Of a DNA stretch of 64,000 nt, positions 43,434-51,771 are shown one piece after another. The position numbers and the translations under genes are program-made. A model generated the notes under the pieces. The model had not been told where the DNA came from. It did not search any database and saw only the letters and a program-made list of their open reading frames with translations. Each line of letters opens with the position of its first letter. The first letter of the stretch is position 1. The stretch is from Caribbeanibacter sp964518305 (GTDB lineage: Bacteria; Gemmatimonadota; Gemmatimonadetes; Palauibacterales; Palauibacteraceae), in the NCBI GenBank assembly GCA_964518305.1, contig CAZFDK010000008.1:24240-88239 (forward strand), read 5' to 3'.

Positions 43434-44792
43434 TCACGTCTCCGTGAGCACCTCCTCCTCCGGGTCCACCGGAAGGACCCGGATCGTCCGCTGCCGAATC
43501 CAGTTGCGCAGGGGCTGGAAGAAAGCTCCGGAGAGGATCGCAGCCGCGGCGGTACCGATCGTACCCGAGCGGGTACCCGCCAGCGCCTGTTGGACTGCCT
43601 CGCTCACGACGGCCTCCGTGGCGGCGAAGAGCGCGAACAGGGCACCCGTCGTGCTGAAGTAGATGACAGTTCCCCGGATCACCCTATCCACGTCGAACAG
43701 GTCGTGCCGAAAAATGGCGACCAGCAACCCGGCGGCGATCAGCAAGTACAGGTAATTCCGGTACGGATAGAGCACGCTCCCACCCACTCCGTCGGCCCAC
43801 AGCACCACGGCGTTCGCGAGCAGATCGATGCCCCCCGTAAGCAGCACAGCCCAGAGCACCCACTTGATCTGGTCCCGGAGCCGCTCCGCCTCCAGTCGCC
43901 GCCAGCTGATCAGCATGAATCCACCGCAGGCGATGAAGTCGACGATGTGCAGCCACTGGCCGATCACGTTCCACTGCAAGGACTCGAGCACGGGCGGCAT
44001 GAGGGCGTAAGGAGCGTCGGTGGAGAGGAGGCCCCGGAGGAAAATCGCCTGTCCCACCAGGTAGCTCGCCACGAAGTACAGGCCGTAGGTGCCCCGAAGC
44101 ACCCGGCGACGGGTCCGGTCCGAGAGCGTCGGTACGGGGAAGATGACACCGAAGTGGATCAGAAGGGCCGGTCCCAGAAAACCGCCCAGGAGGTACGCCT
44201 GGTAGACGATGACCCCGAGCGGGGTGTCGAGCGCCATCCACCGGTTGGCCAGGAAGAGAACGGATGGTGTGAGGGCGAAGATCGTGTAGGCCAGATGACG
44301 GACGTGTTTGCGGTCGGACCGGGCCCAGAGCAGGAAGCAGGCGATCGCCCAGAAGACGCCGAACACGACAACCCGGGAGACCAGGTTGGAACTTCGGGAG
44401 CCAACGAAGGTGGCTGTGAGGGACTGGCGCTCCCCGGCCCGGAGGACGATCCACTCCGCCGCCTCCCCCTCCTTGTATCGGTTGATCAGGTCCAGCTTGA
44501 AGACGGCGGCCCGGTCCCGAACCTCCCCGGCGTCCGGGACGCTGACCGGCCCCACCGCCAGCAGTGTGTCGCCGGGTTCGATGCCCGCGGCCGCCGCCGA
44601 GCCCTCCGCCTCCACCGATTTGACCTCGGCGCCGGTGTCGGAAAGCGGCTCGAGGTCCAATCCGAGCTGCGGTACAGCGAACTGCCAGCCCACCGCGGGC
44701 ACCGAGAGGGCGAACAGAGCCACGGCGACGACGGCAGCAAAGGCCACGGAGCGGGGATTCGGCTCGACATCGCTCTGATCCGGGTTCGTCAT
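43434..44792 (-). CDS. PDZ-domain polytopic membrane protein
   Basis: A 452-residue protein: one N-terminal helix, then an extracytoplasmic PDZ domain (about residues 50-125) with VEAEGSAAAAGIEPGDTLLA, then eight or so membrane helices with NRWMALDTPLG and YRNYLYLLIAAGLLVAIFRHD. The arrangement resembles the sensor half of ComP/LiaS-like membrane kinases, but no kinase or GAF domain follows; it ends QRTIRVLPVDPEEEVLTET. It could be a receptor module whose output partner is elsewhere. It converges on the coiled-coil membrane protein. Confidence 0.75.
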   Translation of the reverse strand: MTNPDQSDVEPNPRSVAFAAVVAVALFALSVPAVGWQFAVPQLGLDLEPLSDTGAEVKSVEAEGSAAAAGIEPGDTLLAVGPVSVPDAGEVRDRAAVFKLDLINRYKEGEAAEWIVLRAGERQSLTATFVGSRSSNLVSRVVVFGVFWAIACFLLWARSDRKHVRHLAYTIFALTPSVLFLANRWMALDTPLGVIVYQAYLLGGFLGPALLIHFGVIFPVPTLSDRTRRRVLRGTYGLYFVASYLVGQAIFLRGLLSTDAPYALMPPVLESLQWNVIGQWLHIVDFIACGGFMLISWRRLEAERLRDQIKWVLWAVLLTGGIDLLANAVVLWADGVGGSVLYPYRNYLYLLIAAGLLVAIFRHDLFDVDRVIRGTVIYFSTTGALFALFAATEAVVSEAVQQALAGTRSGTIGTAAAAILSGAFFQPLRNWIRQRTIRVLPVDPEEEVLTET

Positions 44793-45191
44793 GAGAACAC
44801 CACAGTGCTTCCGTGGCGCGTCTCCTGATGGTGGGCTTCAGCCCCGAGTCCCCGCCATCCAGACGTGAGCGACCGCAACCTGGCGGCGGTCGTAGAGCTC
44901 AGAATCGGACGCAACGCCGAGGATACGAGCAGGACGCCGACGACCCGGCTCGCTCGCACCATGTCGACTGTCCGCCGCTTCAGCTCCACGAGCACCAGCC
45001 GGTGGCACTGGAAGGACCCTTCAGCCGCAGGACTCACCCGGCCGCTGAGAAGTGTCACCCGTCCCGAGCATCCGGTACGGTCACGGACGTCGGCGCGGGA
45101 CGCAAGGAAGCTCACCGCTACGCCTTCAGACATCTGCCTCGGGGCCCCACCACTCACCTCACTGACCAGCGTCTCCGCGTCCCTGCCAACG
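44793..45191. other. Intergenic region without identified content
   Basis: About 400 bp upstream of the PDZ membrane protein and downstream of the DinB gene. Several open frames cross it but none has a plausible start, composition or motif. It presumably carries the promoter of the PDZ gene. Confidence 0.5.
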
Positions 45192-45677
45192 TCAGCCCCC
45201 GTCAGTCATCGTCCGCGCTCTGTTCTTCGTCTGACGCAGGAACTGGATGAAATCGGTGTTCACGGGCTCCTCGCCGGCCCGGCGCAGCTCCCGGGCGATC
45301 TGCCCGCGGTGATAGGTCCCGTGGAGCATGACGTGGAGCAGGATCTCCCCGACCGGGGTCTCGAACTCGGTCCCGCTGGAGTTGCGGTAGGTCACGGCGC
45401 GGCGGAGCCCCGCCTCGGAGACGGACTCTGCGAAGATCCGGTACCGCTCGAGGTTCTCCTGCATCAGCCGCTCGCACTCGTCGACGGTCAGGTCCGGCCA
45501 GATCTCGAGCTGCGAGCTGTCATCGGTGCGGATGCGGGTCATCCACACCCGCTCGGTGGCGAGCACGTGGGCCAGCAGCTTCAGGCTCTCCTCCTCGCCG
45601 GTCTCCCGCACCGCCTCGAGGGCTCGCGCGTTGGCCCACTCCATATGATCCAGCAGGCGCTCCAGCCAGTCCTTCAT
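45192..45677 (-). CDS. DinB-family protein
   Basis: A 161-residue DinB-superfamily four-helix protein. The first metal-site His is in LLDHMEWAN, the others in HVMLHGTYHRGQIARELR, giving the usual three-His site. Members may be thiol-dependent transferases; the substrate is unknown. It is a different subfamily from the DinB protein at 17.8-18.4 kb. The ATG is preceded by AGAGGT. Confidence 0.92.
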   Translation of the reverse strand: MKDWLERLLDHMEWANARALEAVRETGEEESLKLLAHVLATERVWMTRIRTDDSSQLEIWPDLTVDECERLMQENLERYRIFAESVSEAGLRRAVTYRNSSGTEFETPVGEILLHVMLHGTYHRGQIARELRRAGEEPVNTDFIQFLRQTKNRARTMTDGG

Positions 45678-45702
45678 CGGACCTCTGTCGAGTCGAAGTT
45701 CC

Positions 45703-46484
45703 TCAGAAACGGTATTCGAGGGACATCACGCCGTAGTGGAGCCACGCGAACGCGTAGACCGAGTCGACGTCGGCCCCGCCCTGCACGTCCGGTACCCCGC
45801 CGAGAGCGTCCAGCGGTCGCTCAGGTCGTATCGCGCCTGGAGGGTGACGTCCTCCGCCCGGCCGGGGCCACCCGCCAGTGCGTCGGCATCGAGCTCCGCG
45901 CGCCAACGCCGGGCGAACCGCCAGCCCCCGGAGAGGTGCAGGAGGTGGACGAAGCCGAAATCGGTCTTCCCGCTGGTCGTCCCTCCCTGCTCCAGCTCGA
46001 CGACGGCGTCCCGGATCTTGGCCGTGAAACCGACGTTCCAGGTCCAGCTCCGGCCGTGGTGGAAGCGGTACAGGTACGAGAGGCGATAGGAGTTAAAATG
46101 GTACGTGACGTCCGTGGGCACGTCGGGGGCGTAGCTGGCGCCGGCGAAGTCGACGGTCTCCGGAAGACGGCCCGATTCCGTGAACTGGAGCGGCGCCACG
46201 AGCGCCCGGAGGGCATGGCTCTCGTCCAGTCTCCACGTCACGTAGAGCCGTCCCGCTGGCCACGGCCCACCCCCCGTCAGGTCCTGCAGGAAGAAACGAG
46301 TGCCGGACGGGTCGTTCGGGATCTGGACGTCGTTTCTCGTCTGCCAGACCGGGCCCGTCTCGAGCTCGACGACGAAGGGCGAGCGCTCGTCATCCACGGA
46401 CGGCTCCTGTGCGGACGCCGTGCCCGCGGCGAGCGTCACCGCCATCCCCAGTCCGACGACCGCAGCGGCGCGCGCCGCTATCAG
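45703..46484 (-). pseudogene. Outer-membrane beta-barrel-like gene broken by a late frameshift
   Basis: From a probable CTG start at 46484, overlapping the nosL stop as CTGA, the frame gives a signal peptide (AAVVGLGMAVTLAAGTASAQ) and a chain of beta strands (RLYVTWRLDESHALRALVAP, YRLSYLYRFHHGRSW, WNVGFTAKIRD) to SAGYRT near 45795. There the sense continues only in another frame: VQGGADVDSVYAFAWLHYGV and the barrel-end MSLEYRF. One missing base near 45793 explains it. Whether this is a true mutation or a sequencing error cannot be told. The family is unnamed; the overlap links it to nosL. Confidence 0.75.
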
Positions 46485-46984
46485 GACCCGCCCGTTCGCC
46501 CGGGCGACGACTCGACGCCTCCCGTGTCCGCCATGGCCCGGAGCTCCGCCCAGGTGAGGACGCTCGCGCCCAGCTCCCCGGCCAAGCTGTCGGCCCGGGA
46601 GGACGCAGTGGCGACGATGCCGAAAGCCATGGGGGTCTGGAGATCCTCTCCCTGCACGTAAGCGGCGGAGTCCGCCGTCAGCCACTCGCGGGTCGCGTAG
46701 TCCTTGACCCAGCGACCCAGGATCCGGACGTCGGTATGCTCCTGCCGATAGAGGACGACGGCGGCCACGTCGTCGAACACGCGGTACGCCCTTCCCTCCT
46801 CGTCCTCGATCATCAGGCCCGCGGCGTGGCGCTCCTCGCTGATGATCATCCCGCACCGGTGGCAGACGGCCTGGCCGTAGCTGATCCTCGGCGGCTCCAC
46901 GGGCCGGGGCTCCTGCTCGCAAGCGACAGTCGTTCCGGCCAGCAGCGCCAGACCCGCGGCCGCGACGTCACGTGCTGTCGTCAT
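46481..46984 (-). CDS. nosL: NosL-like copper-binding lipoprotein
   Basis: A 167-residue exported lipoprotein (lipobox around TTVACEQEP). YGQAVCHRCGMIISEERHAA holds the Cys/Met cluster that binds Cu(I) in NosL, a copper donor to nitrous oxide reductase, and the C-terminal half reads RVFDDVAAVVLYRQEHTDV and AFGIVATASSRAD. ATG 46984 has AGGAGGG five bases upstream. No nosZ, nosD or nosF is in the window, so the role may be copper delivery to another enzyme. Its TGA overlaps the next gene's start. Confidence 0.88.
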   Translation of the reverse strand: MTTARDVAAAGLALLAGTTVACEQEPRPVEPPRISYGQAVCHRCGMIISEERHAAGLMIEDEEGRAYRVFDDVAAVVLYRQEHTDVRILGRWVKDYATREWLTADSAAYVQGEDLQTPMAFGIVATASSRADSLAGELGASVLTWAELRAMADTGGVESSPGRTGGS

Positions 46985-47031
46985 TCTCGCCCTCCTGTAC
47001 CGCGACTCGTGCCCGTACGCCGCTCCGGACG

Positions 47032-47136
47032 CTAACCCGCTTCTGCACGGATATCCTGCGAATTCTTGTAGACCAGCGCGACGCCGGCGATCGGCGCCAA
47101 AATCCACCCGAAGAAGAAGCGCAGCCGCGCTCCCAC
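47032..47136 (-). CDS. Possible 34-residue membrane microprotein upstream of nosL
   Basis: A GTG-to-TAG frame encoding RLRFFFGWILAPIAGVALVY followed by KNSQDIRAEAG: a basic start, one membrane helix and a short polar tail. GGGG lies about six bases upstream. It is on the nosL strand, 47 bp ahead of it. It could be a genuine small subunit-like protein or a chance frame. Confidence 0.35.
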   Translation of the reverse strand: MGARLRFFFGWILAPIAGVALVYKNSQDIRAEAG

Positions 47137-47722
47137 GGCCGACCCCCAACGTAAGGTGACCCGCGACCGTCGACCGGGCGAGGGGAGGGATCCGGAAGTA
47201 TGTGGCGCAGCGGCACACCCGAGGCTCGTACGATTCAGACCGAGGCCGCGGCGTGCCCACGAGCTCGTGCACCGGCGTCAGCTCCGTCTGCAACTGGAGG
47301 AGGAGCGGCGCCTCTCTACGGGACGGTGGGGACCGTCCTCGGCCACCCGATCCCGGAAAGTCTGCTCGACGAAGGGGCCGGAGCGATAGAGCTGGCTCGC
47401 CGGGCTCGAGGGCGCCGGGTCGTCGGTGTGGAACGGCGCCTACGGGCTCGAAACCGCCTGCACGGCTGCGCCCGAGGTGTCCGCCGTCGTCCAGGAGACA
47501 GGAACCTCCACTTCCGTGGACGCACTCTTCCTGTGGCTCGTCCTGGCGACCGCCGCCGTCGTGGCCGTGAGCTTCCTGCACCTGGAGCGGGCGAAGGGTG
47601 CAGCAGGATAGACGGTCGAACGGTCCGAACTCCAGAGTCCCGGAATCGGACCGATTGCGAGAGAACGTGGACAGGAAGTTTGAGAGAAGCCGCAATCTCA
47701 CGGGTTCCGCGAACCCACGCCT
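47137..47722. other. Gene-poor region with a possible relic of a membrane protein
   Basis: No complete gene is evident in 586 bp. On the plus strand, 47375-47611 reads SWLAGLEGAGSSVWNGAYGL, later VDALFLWLVLATAAVVAVSF and LHLERAKG before TAG, like the last helix and tail of a membrane protein. Upstream of it the frame is closed, and plausible sequence (PLYGTVGTVLGHPIPESLLD) appears in another frame. This suggests a frameshifted remnant, but I cannot name the family. Confidence 0.3.
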
Positions 47723-47932
47723 TCATTCCTCCAGCGGCGGAAATCCGGTCCGAATGTGGGACGCGTACCTCTCGGCCTTCCGGGCGAGAACCTCGACGCC
47801 CGGCTGCTCCACCCCTTCCGCCTCCCCGGCCAGCGCCCGGAACTCCGCAGCCAGAGCCTCACCCGGCGACTCGGAGGCCTCGTACCGCTCCCTGAGCTCC
47901 CGGAATCGCTCGAACATCTCACCGGCGTTCAT
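47723..47932 (-). CDS. Small hypothetical helical protein
   Basis: A 69-residue acidic, mostly helical protein (MNAGEMFERFRELRERYEAS to IRTGFPPLEE). GGGAGG lies eight bases before ATG 47932, supporting translation. No family recognised. The 214 bp between it and the DUF72 gene hold nothing identified. Confidence 0.6.
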   Translation of the reverse strand: MNAGEMFERFRELRERYEASESPGEALAAEFRALAGEAEGVEQPGVEVLARKAERYASHIRTGFPPLEE

Positions 47933-48146
47933 CCGATTCGCCTCCCGCCCTGTATTTCCGTCCTCCGGGGCCGCCGTCGAGCCAGCGACCGCATCCCCGA
48001 TCCGGCTGCCCGTCCAGCTCGACGGCGACCGTCTTCGGGAACTCGGTGCCGCTCGCAGCGACGCCCGGCTCCTCGGGACCGATTATCCGCAGATCCCGGG
48101 CCCGAGGGTCCGCGGGCCCTCTCGCTGCAGTCGGTGATTCGTGCGT

Positions 48147-48977
48147 TCAGGCGAACAGCTCTCCCTGCTCGGAGAGTTCGGAAGGCGCCACGGCGTCCTG
48201 TCCGAGTCGACGCTGCGTCCGCCGGGCGCTCTCGGGGGCGTGCCCCTCGTAGTCGTCGTTGTAGAAGCCGAATACGGTGTCCTTCTTCTCGGCCGCTTTC
48301 CGGAGCACCCGCACCCATGCCTCCCGCTCCTCGGAACGCTCGAGCAGGCCCTCGCCCGGTGGGGGAGGCGAGTCGGGCCGATCCTTTCCCATCCATCGCA
48401 CGTACAGCAGCGGACCGGGCGCCACGCGGGCGGCCCGGAGGGCGGCGCGGGCGCCGAGCCACTGCCCCTGGCTCACGGCCAGCGAGACGCCCTGGCGGTG
48501 GAGGAGGCCCAGGACCTCCTCGTTGAGCCACGCCGGGTCCCGAAACTCCACGGCGAAGTTCGGCTCCGGCGGGCGAGCGTCCAGGAACGCGGCCAGGGCC
48601 TCGCCGCCCTCCTCGGGGCCGAAGCCCGGCGGGAGCTGCACGAGAACGGGACCCAGCTTCTCGCCCAGCTTCCCCGCCCGGCGGCAGAACTCCTCCAGCC
48701 GCTTCGGGTGACCCTCGAGCCTGGCCTCGTGGGTGATCTCGCCCGGCACCTTCACGGCAAAGAGGAAGCCCTCGGGCGTCTCCCGCCGCCACTTCTCGAA
48801 GCGCTCGGCCGGCGGCGCTCCGTAGAACGTGGAGTTCACCTCCACCACGTCGAAGGCACGGGCGTAGGTGGATAGCCGGTTCTCGGAGGGGGTGCCCGGC
48901 GGGTAGAAGCGGTCCTGCCAGACCTCGTACGCCCATCCCTGCGTGCCGATGTGGATCCGACCGTCCTGATCGCTCAC
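48147..48977 (-). CDS. DUF72 family protein (YecE-like)
   Basis: A 276-residue TIM-barrel protein of the DUF72 family: HIGTQGWAYEVWQDRFYPPG, then TYARAFDVVEVNSTFYGAPP, FLFAVKVPGEITH, LVQLPPGFG and FAVEFRDPAWL, ending with FYNDDYEGHAPESARR. The function is not established. The GTG start fits the family. It lies 40 bp downstream of the polytopic membrane protein on the same strand. Confidence 0.94.
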   Translation of the reverse strand: MSDQDGRIHIGTQGWAYEVWQDRFYPPGTPSENRLSTYARAFDVVEVNSTFYGAPPAERFEKWRRETPEGFLFAVKVPGEITHEARLEGHPKRLEEFCRRAGKLGEKLGPVLVQLPPGFGPEEGGEALAAFLDARPPEPNFAVEFRDPAWLNEEVLGLLHRQGVSLAVSQGQWLGARAALRAARVAPGPLLYVRWMGKDRPDSPPPPGEGLLERSEEREAWVRVLRKAAEKKDTVFGFYNDDYEGHAPESARRTQRRLGQDAVAPSELSEQGELFA

Positions 48978-49017
48978 GGTCCCAGCCGGCCCACCCGGGA
49001 GCGCCTCCCCGGAGACG

Positions 49018-49929
49018 TCACAGTGGTCCTCCCGACGCGCGTTTCACGGAAAGATCCCAGAGTCCGAGGGCCCCCAGCAGCGCCAGATTCGGAAAGAGGA
49101 GGGGTGCGAAGACCGGGGCGCCGTACAGCAGCTTCTCCGCCAGTCCCGCGCGGGAGGCCTCGAGCAGAGGGTCCAGGTGCAGGGCGAGGCCGGCGACGCC
49201 GACCACCGCCTCGAGCCCCATCACCCAGAAGCCGGCTCTCAGGAATGGGCGGCTCACACTCCGTGCGAGCAGGGTCAACAGATAGCCCACGGCCAGGGCG
49301 GCCGCCGCCACCGGGATCCACTCGGTAACGAAGAAGAAGCCGTTCTGGGCATGGTCGGCCAGCGACAGCGCGAAGTTGCCCGCGAACCCGCCGAGCGTGA
49401 GGACCAGTATCCACTCGGCCCATCCCTCCAGCGACGGGTCCACCATCCGGTTCAGGAGCAGCAGAAACCCGAGCCCCGTGAAGGACAGGGGGGCTGCGAA
49501 GGGCGCGGAGTAGACCAGGCTGCGGAGTGTGGTCTCCTGGAAGAACTGCCCCTCCAGGTGGAGGATCAGGCCGGTCACGCCGACCAGTATCGAGGCTCCT
49601 CCGACGAGCCACCCGGCGGCCCGGGACGCGCCCGAAGGGGGGACGCCGTCCCCGCGCCTCGCTGCACGCACGACGGTAACGGCGAGGACCGCGGCGGCGA
49701 CGGCCGAGAAGATGGGCGGGACGTACTCGGCGCGGTGGGCGAAGTCGTTCGCCTCGTGGACGATCCAGGTGTCGGCCACGAGGAATCCGAAGTTCATCGT
49801 GACGAAGATCTCGAGGAGGAGCGGCCGGTCCCTGAGCCAGGCCCACGCCCTCCCGCTCCGGCCCCCGTCGGGCGCCCGGCCCCGTCCGGCCCCCTCTCCT
49901 GCGGTCTGCCGGGCTTCATTCCTGTCCAT
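49018..49929 (-). CDS. Polytopic membrane protein paired with the octahaem cytochrome
   Basis: A 303-residue protein with about eight membrane helices, an Arg/Gly-rich N-terminal tail and conserved-looking His residues facing helix ends (WIVHEANDFAHRAEYVPPI, LILHLEGQFFQ, ALSLADHAQNGFFFV, LALHLDPLL). Such His could ligate haem or face a quinone site; that is inference. Its ATG overlaps the 3' end of the octahaem gene by 14 bp, so the products probably act together. No family recognised. Confidence 0.7.
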   Translation of the reverse strand: MDRNEARQTAGEGAGRGRAPDGGRSGRAWAWLRDRPLLLEIFVTMNFGFLVADTWIVHEANDFAHRAEYVPPIFSAVAAAVLAVTVVRAARRGDGVPPSGASRAAGWLVGGASILVGVTGLILHLEGQFFQETTLRSLVYSAPFAAPLSFTGLGFLLLLNRMVDPSLEGWAEWILVLTLGGFAGNFALSLADHAQNGFFFVTEWIPVAAAALAVGYLLTLLARSVSRPFLRAGFWVMGLEAVVGVAGLALHLDPLLEASRAGLAEKLLYGAPVFAPLLFPNLALLGALGLWDLSVKRASGGPL

Positions 49930-51199
49930 GTGCGGCGCTCCGGAGCTCCGCGGCCTGCTCCCGGAGCTCCAGCATGTGGGTCATGATCTCGTAGTTGCCG
50001 TGCCACTGCACGTAGTCGGCGCCTCCCATGAACGCACCGTGCTTGGCCGTCCGCCCATAATAGTGCCAGAGATCGAAATAGGTGATCTCGATGGTCTCGT
50101 CGAAGGGCTGCGGCGTCAGCAGCCCGTCGGCGCGGAGGCTGTCCATGAGCGACCGCGCCTCCCGGATCTTCGCGTTCGTGGAGGCCACCACCTCTTCGGC
50201 CTGGCCGTAGAACTCCTCGGTGTGATCCGAGGTGTGACAGGTGTTGCAGACCTCCTTCATGGCGTTTTGTCCCCGCTGGTAGTGGTCCCGCTTCTCGGAG
50301 ATCGGGGCGAAGAGGAACCAGGAGAGCCGCTCCGTCACGTCGTGGGTCACGCCCGCTCCGGCCAGACCGCTCATGTGGCAGGTGGAGCAGGTGGGCACCG
50401 GCATGTCGTCCACGCCGAGCTCCCCGGGCGGGGCGTCCAGGTTCATGCCGCCGCGGATGCTGTTGAAGATCACTCCGTGCTTGGACTCCCGGAAGATCTC
50501 GAGCTGCGAGTGGTCGGGCCCCATGTGGCACTGGCCGCAGGTCTGGGGCATCCGGGCCAGCCTGATGGACGTCTGGTGCCGGGCGTGGCAGGCCGTGCAC
50601 TGGCCGATGGAACCGTCCTCGTTGGGCTTGCCGATGGAGTGGCAGGAGATGCACCCGGACTCCCGGGCCGCCTCCCCCTCGATCTGGGCCAGCCGGTTGG
50701 GCGGTCGGTCCACGGCGCCCGGGTGGTATCTCTCGGCCCGGGCGATCTGCTCCCCGGTGAACGGCTCACTCCCCATCACCGCGGCGTAGGCGGGAGCGGC
50801 GTGCCGGCTCCGGGCGAACTGCCGGTACTGGTCGGCGTGACACGACTGGCAGTTCTTCGAGGTCACCTCCGTCGTGATCTCGAAGCCGCGGTGGCTGGTG
50901 GTGTCCTGCCCGGAACGGGGCCGGTGGCAGTCGAGGCAGTTGGTGTTGGCCTCGGCGTGTCGGCTCCGCTCGAACTCGCGGACGATGGCCCGGGTCTCCC
51001 GCCGGTGGCAGGCGGCGCACTCACCGGTGGCTTTCACCAGATCCGGCGAGGGCTGCTGGGTGACCGAGGCCGGACGCTCCCGGTTCAGCAGGAAGGCCCC
51101 CACCACGAGGGCCGTCGCGATGACGACGGTGAGGAAGATCGAGCCGAAGGAGAGCCCATCGCCTCCGTCGGTCTCGGGCTCGTCGGGAGAAGCCGTCAT
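49916..51199 (-). CDS. Octahaem c-type cytochrome, HAO-like, membrane-anchored
   Basis: A 427-residue protein with one N-terminal helix (SIFLTVVIATALVVGAFLL) and eight CxxCH sites: 61-65, 88-92, 117-121, 183-187, 201-205, 221-225, 271-275 and 318-322. The spacing, the SRHAAPAYAAVMG and VPTCSTCHMSG segments and the tail LWHYYGRTAKHGAFMGGADY then VQWHGNYEI match hydroxylamine oxidoreductase-family octahaem proteins, which oxidise hydroxylamine or hydrazine or reduce nitrite. Whether the P460-crosslinking Tyr is kept needs an alignment; Tyr residues occur at about 396 and 403. It probably passes electrons to or from the overlapping polytopic protein. Confidence 0.88.
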   Translation of the reverse strand: MTASPDEPETDGGDGLSFGSIFLTVVIATALVVGAFLLNRERPASVTQQPSPDLVKATGECAACHRRETRAIVREFERSRHAEANTNCLDCHRPRSGQDTTSHRGFEITTEVTSKNCQSCHADQYRQFARSRHAAPAYAAVMGSEPFTGEQIARAERYHPGAVDRPPNRLAQIEGEAARESGCISCHSIGKPNEDGSIGQCTACHARHQTSIRLARMPQTCGQCHMGPDHSQLEIFRESKHGVIFNSIRGGMNLDAPPGELGVDDMPVPTCSTCHMSGLAGAGVTHDVTERLSWFLFAPISEKRDHYQRGQNAMKEVCNTCHTSDHTEEFYGQAEEVVASTNAKIREARSLMDSLRADGLLTPQPFDETIEITYFDLWHYYGRTAKHGAFMGGADYVQWHGNYEIMTHMLELREQAAELRSAAHGQE

Positions 51200-51294
51200 G
51201 GGGAGCTCTGTGCCGGGCTCCTGCAGCTCGGACCGGGGACGCGGCCCGCGGGTGGGACGACGCCTTTAGGTGTGTCGCCACGCCGCGGGGCGCG

Positions 51295-51771
51295 TCAACC
51301 CGTCGTCGGTCCCCTGCCCTCGTCCGGCGCGGCGGTGGGCGGCCAGGCGAAGTCCACGGGCAGCGCTGCGGGGTGGGGCACCAGCAGGACCGCGCCAGCC
51401 CCGAACCCGGACCGGCGAACGTCCTCCAGCGACCCGTACAGCAGCCGCTCCCGCCCGGTGCCCAGTCCGGACGCAACGAGGGCGGGCGTCTCCGCGGAGA
51501 CGCCGGCGTCGTGCAGCCGGCCGGCGGCCTCGGATGCCGACAGTCGGGGTCCGAAGCGGACCATCACGTGCCGCCGATCGTCCCATGCCGCGGAGAGTCG
51601 CGGGAGCGCGTCGCCGAATCCCGCTCCCTCGCCGGGTTCGTCGTCTCCCGCGTCGAACCCGACCACGAACGCTGGCTTCGGATCCGGCAGACCGGCCCGC
51701 TCGGCAGCCAGGGCCGCCGCGGCCGGGAGCCCGGCGCCCGCCTCCGCGCTGCCGCCGTCGATCCGGCTCAC
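51295..51771 (-). CDS. Possible tetrapyrrole methylase C-terminal-like protein
   Basis: A 158-residue soluble protein. GTG 51771 overlaps the receptor stop (GTGA), indicating co-translation. The segment ASEAAGRLHDAGVSAETPAL then VASGLGTGRERLLYGSLEDV resembles the C-terminal half of corrin/porphyrin methyltransferases, where TPxALxxxGTxxxQRxxxGTLxDI is usual. The N-terminal SAM-binding half is absent (family about 250 residues). Placement behind a B12-regulated receptor supports a corrinoid link, but the match is weak. Confidence 0.5.
   Translation of the reverse strand: MSRIDGGSAEAGAGLPAAAALAAERAGLPDPKPAFVVGFDAGDDEPGEGAGFGDALPRLSAAWDDRRHVMVRFGPRLSASEAAGRLHDAGVSAETPALVASGLGTGRERLLYGSLEDVRRSGFGAGAVLLVPHPAALPVDFAWPPTAAPDEGRGPTTG

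Noticed and set aside
44789..45157. 122-codon minus-strand frame in the gap before the PDZ membrane protein gene
   Set aside because: It has no Shine-Dalgarno, no domain pattern and Arg/Ser-rich composition typical of non-coding frames.
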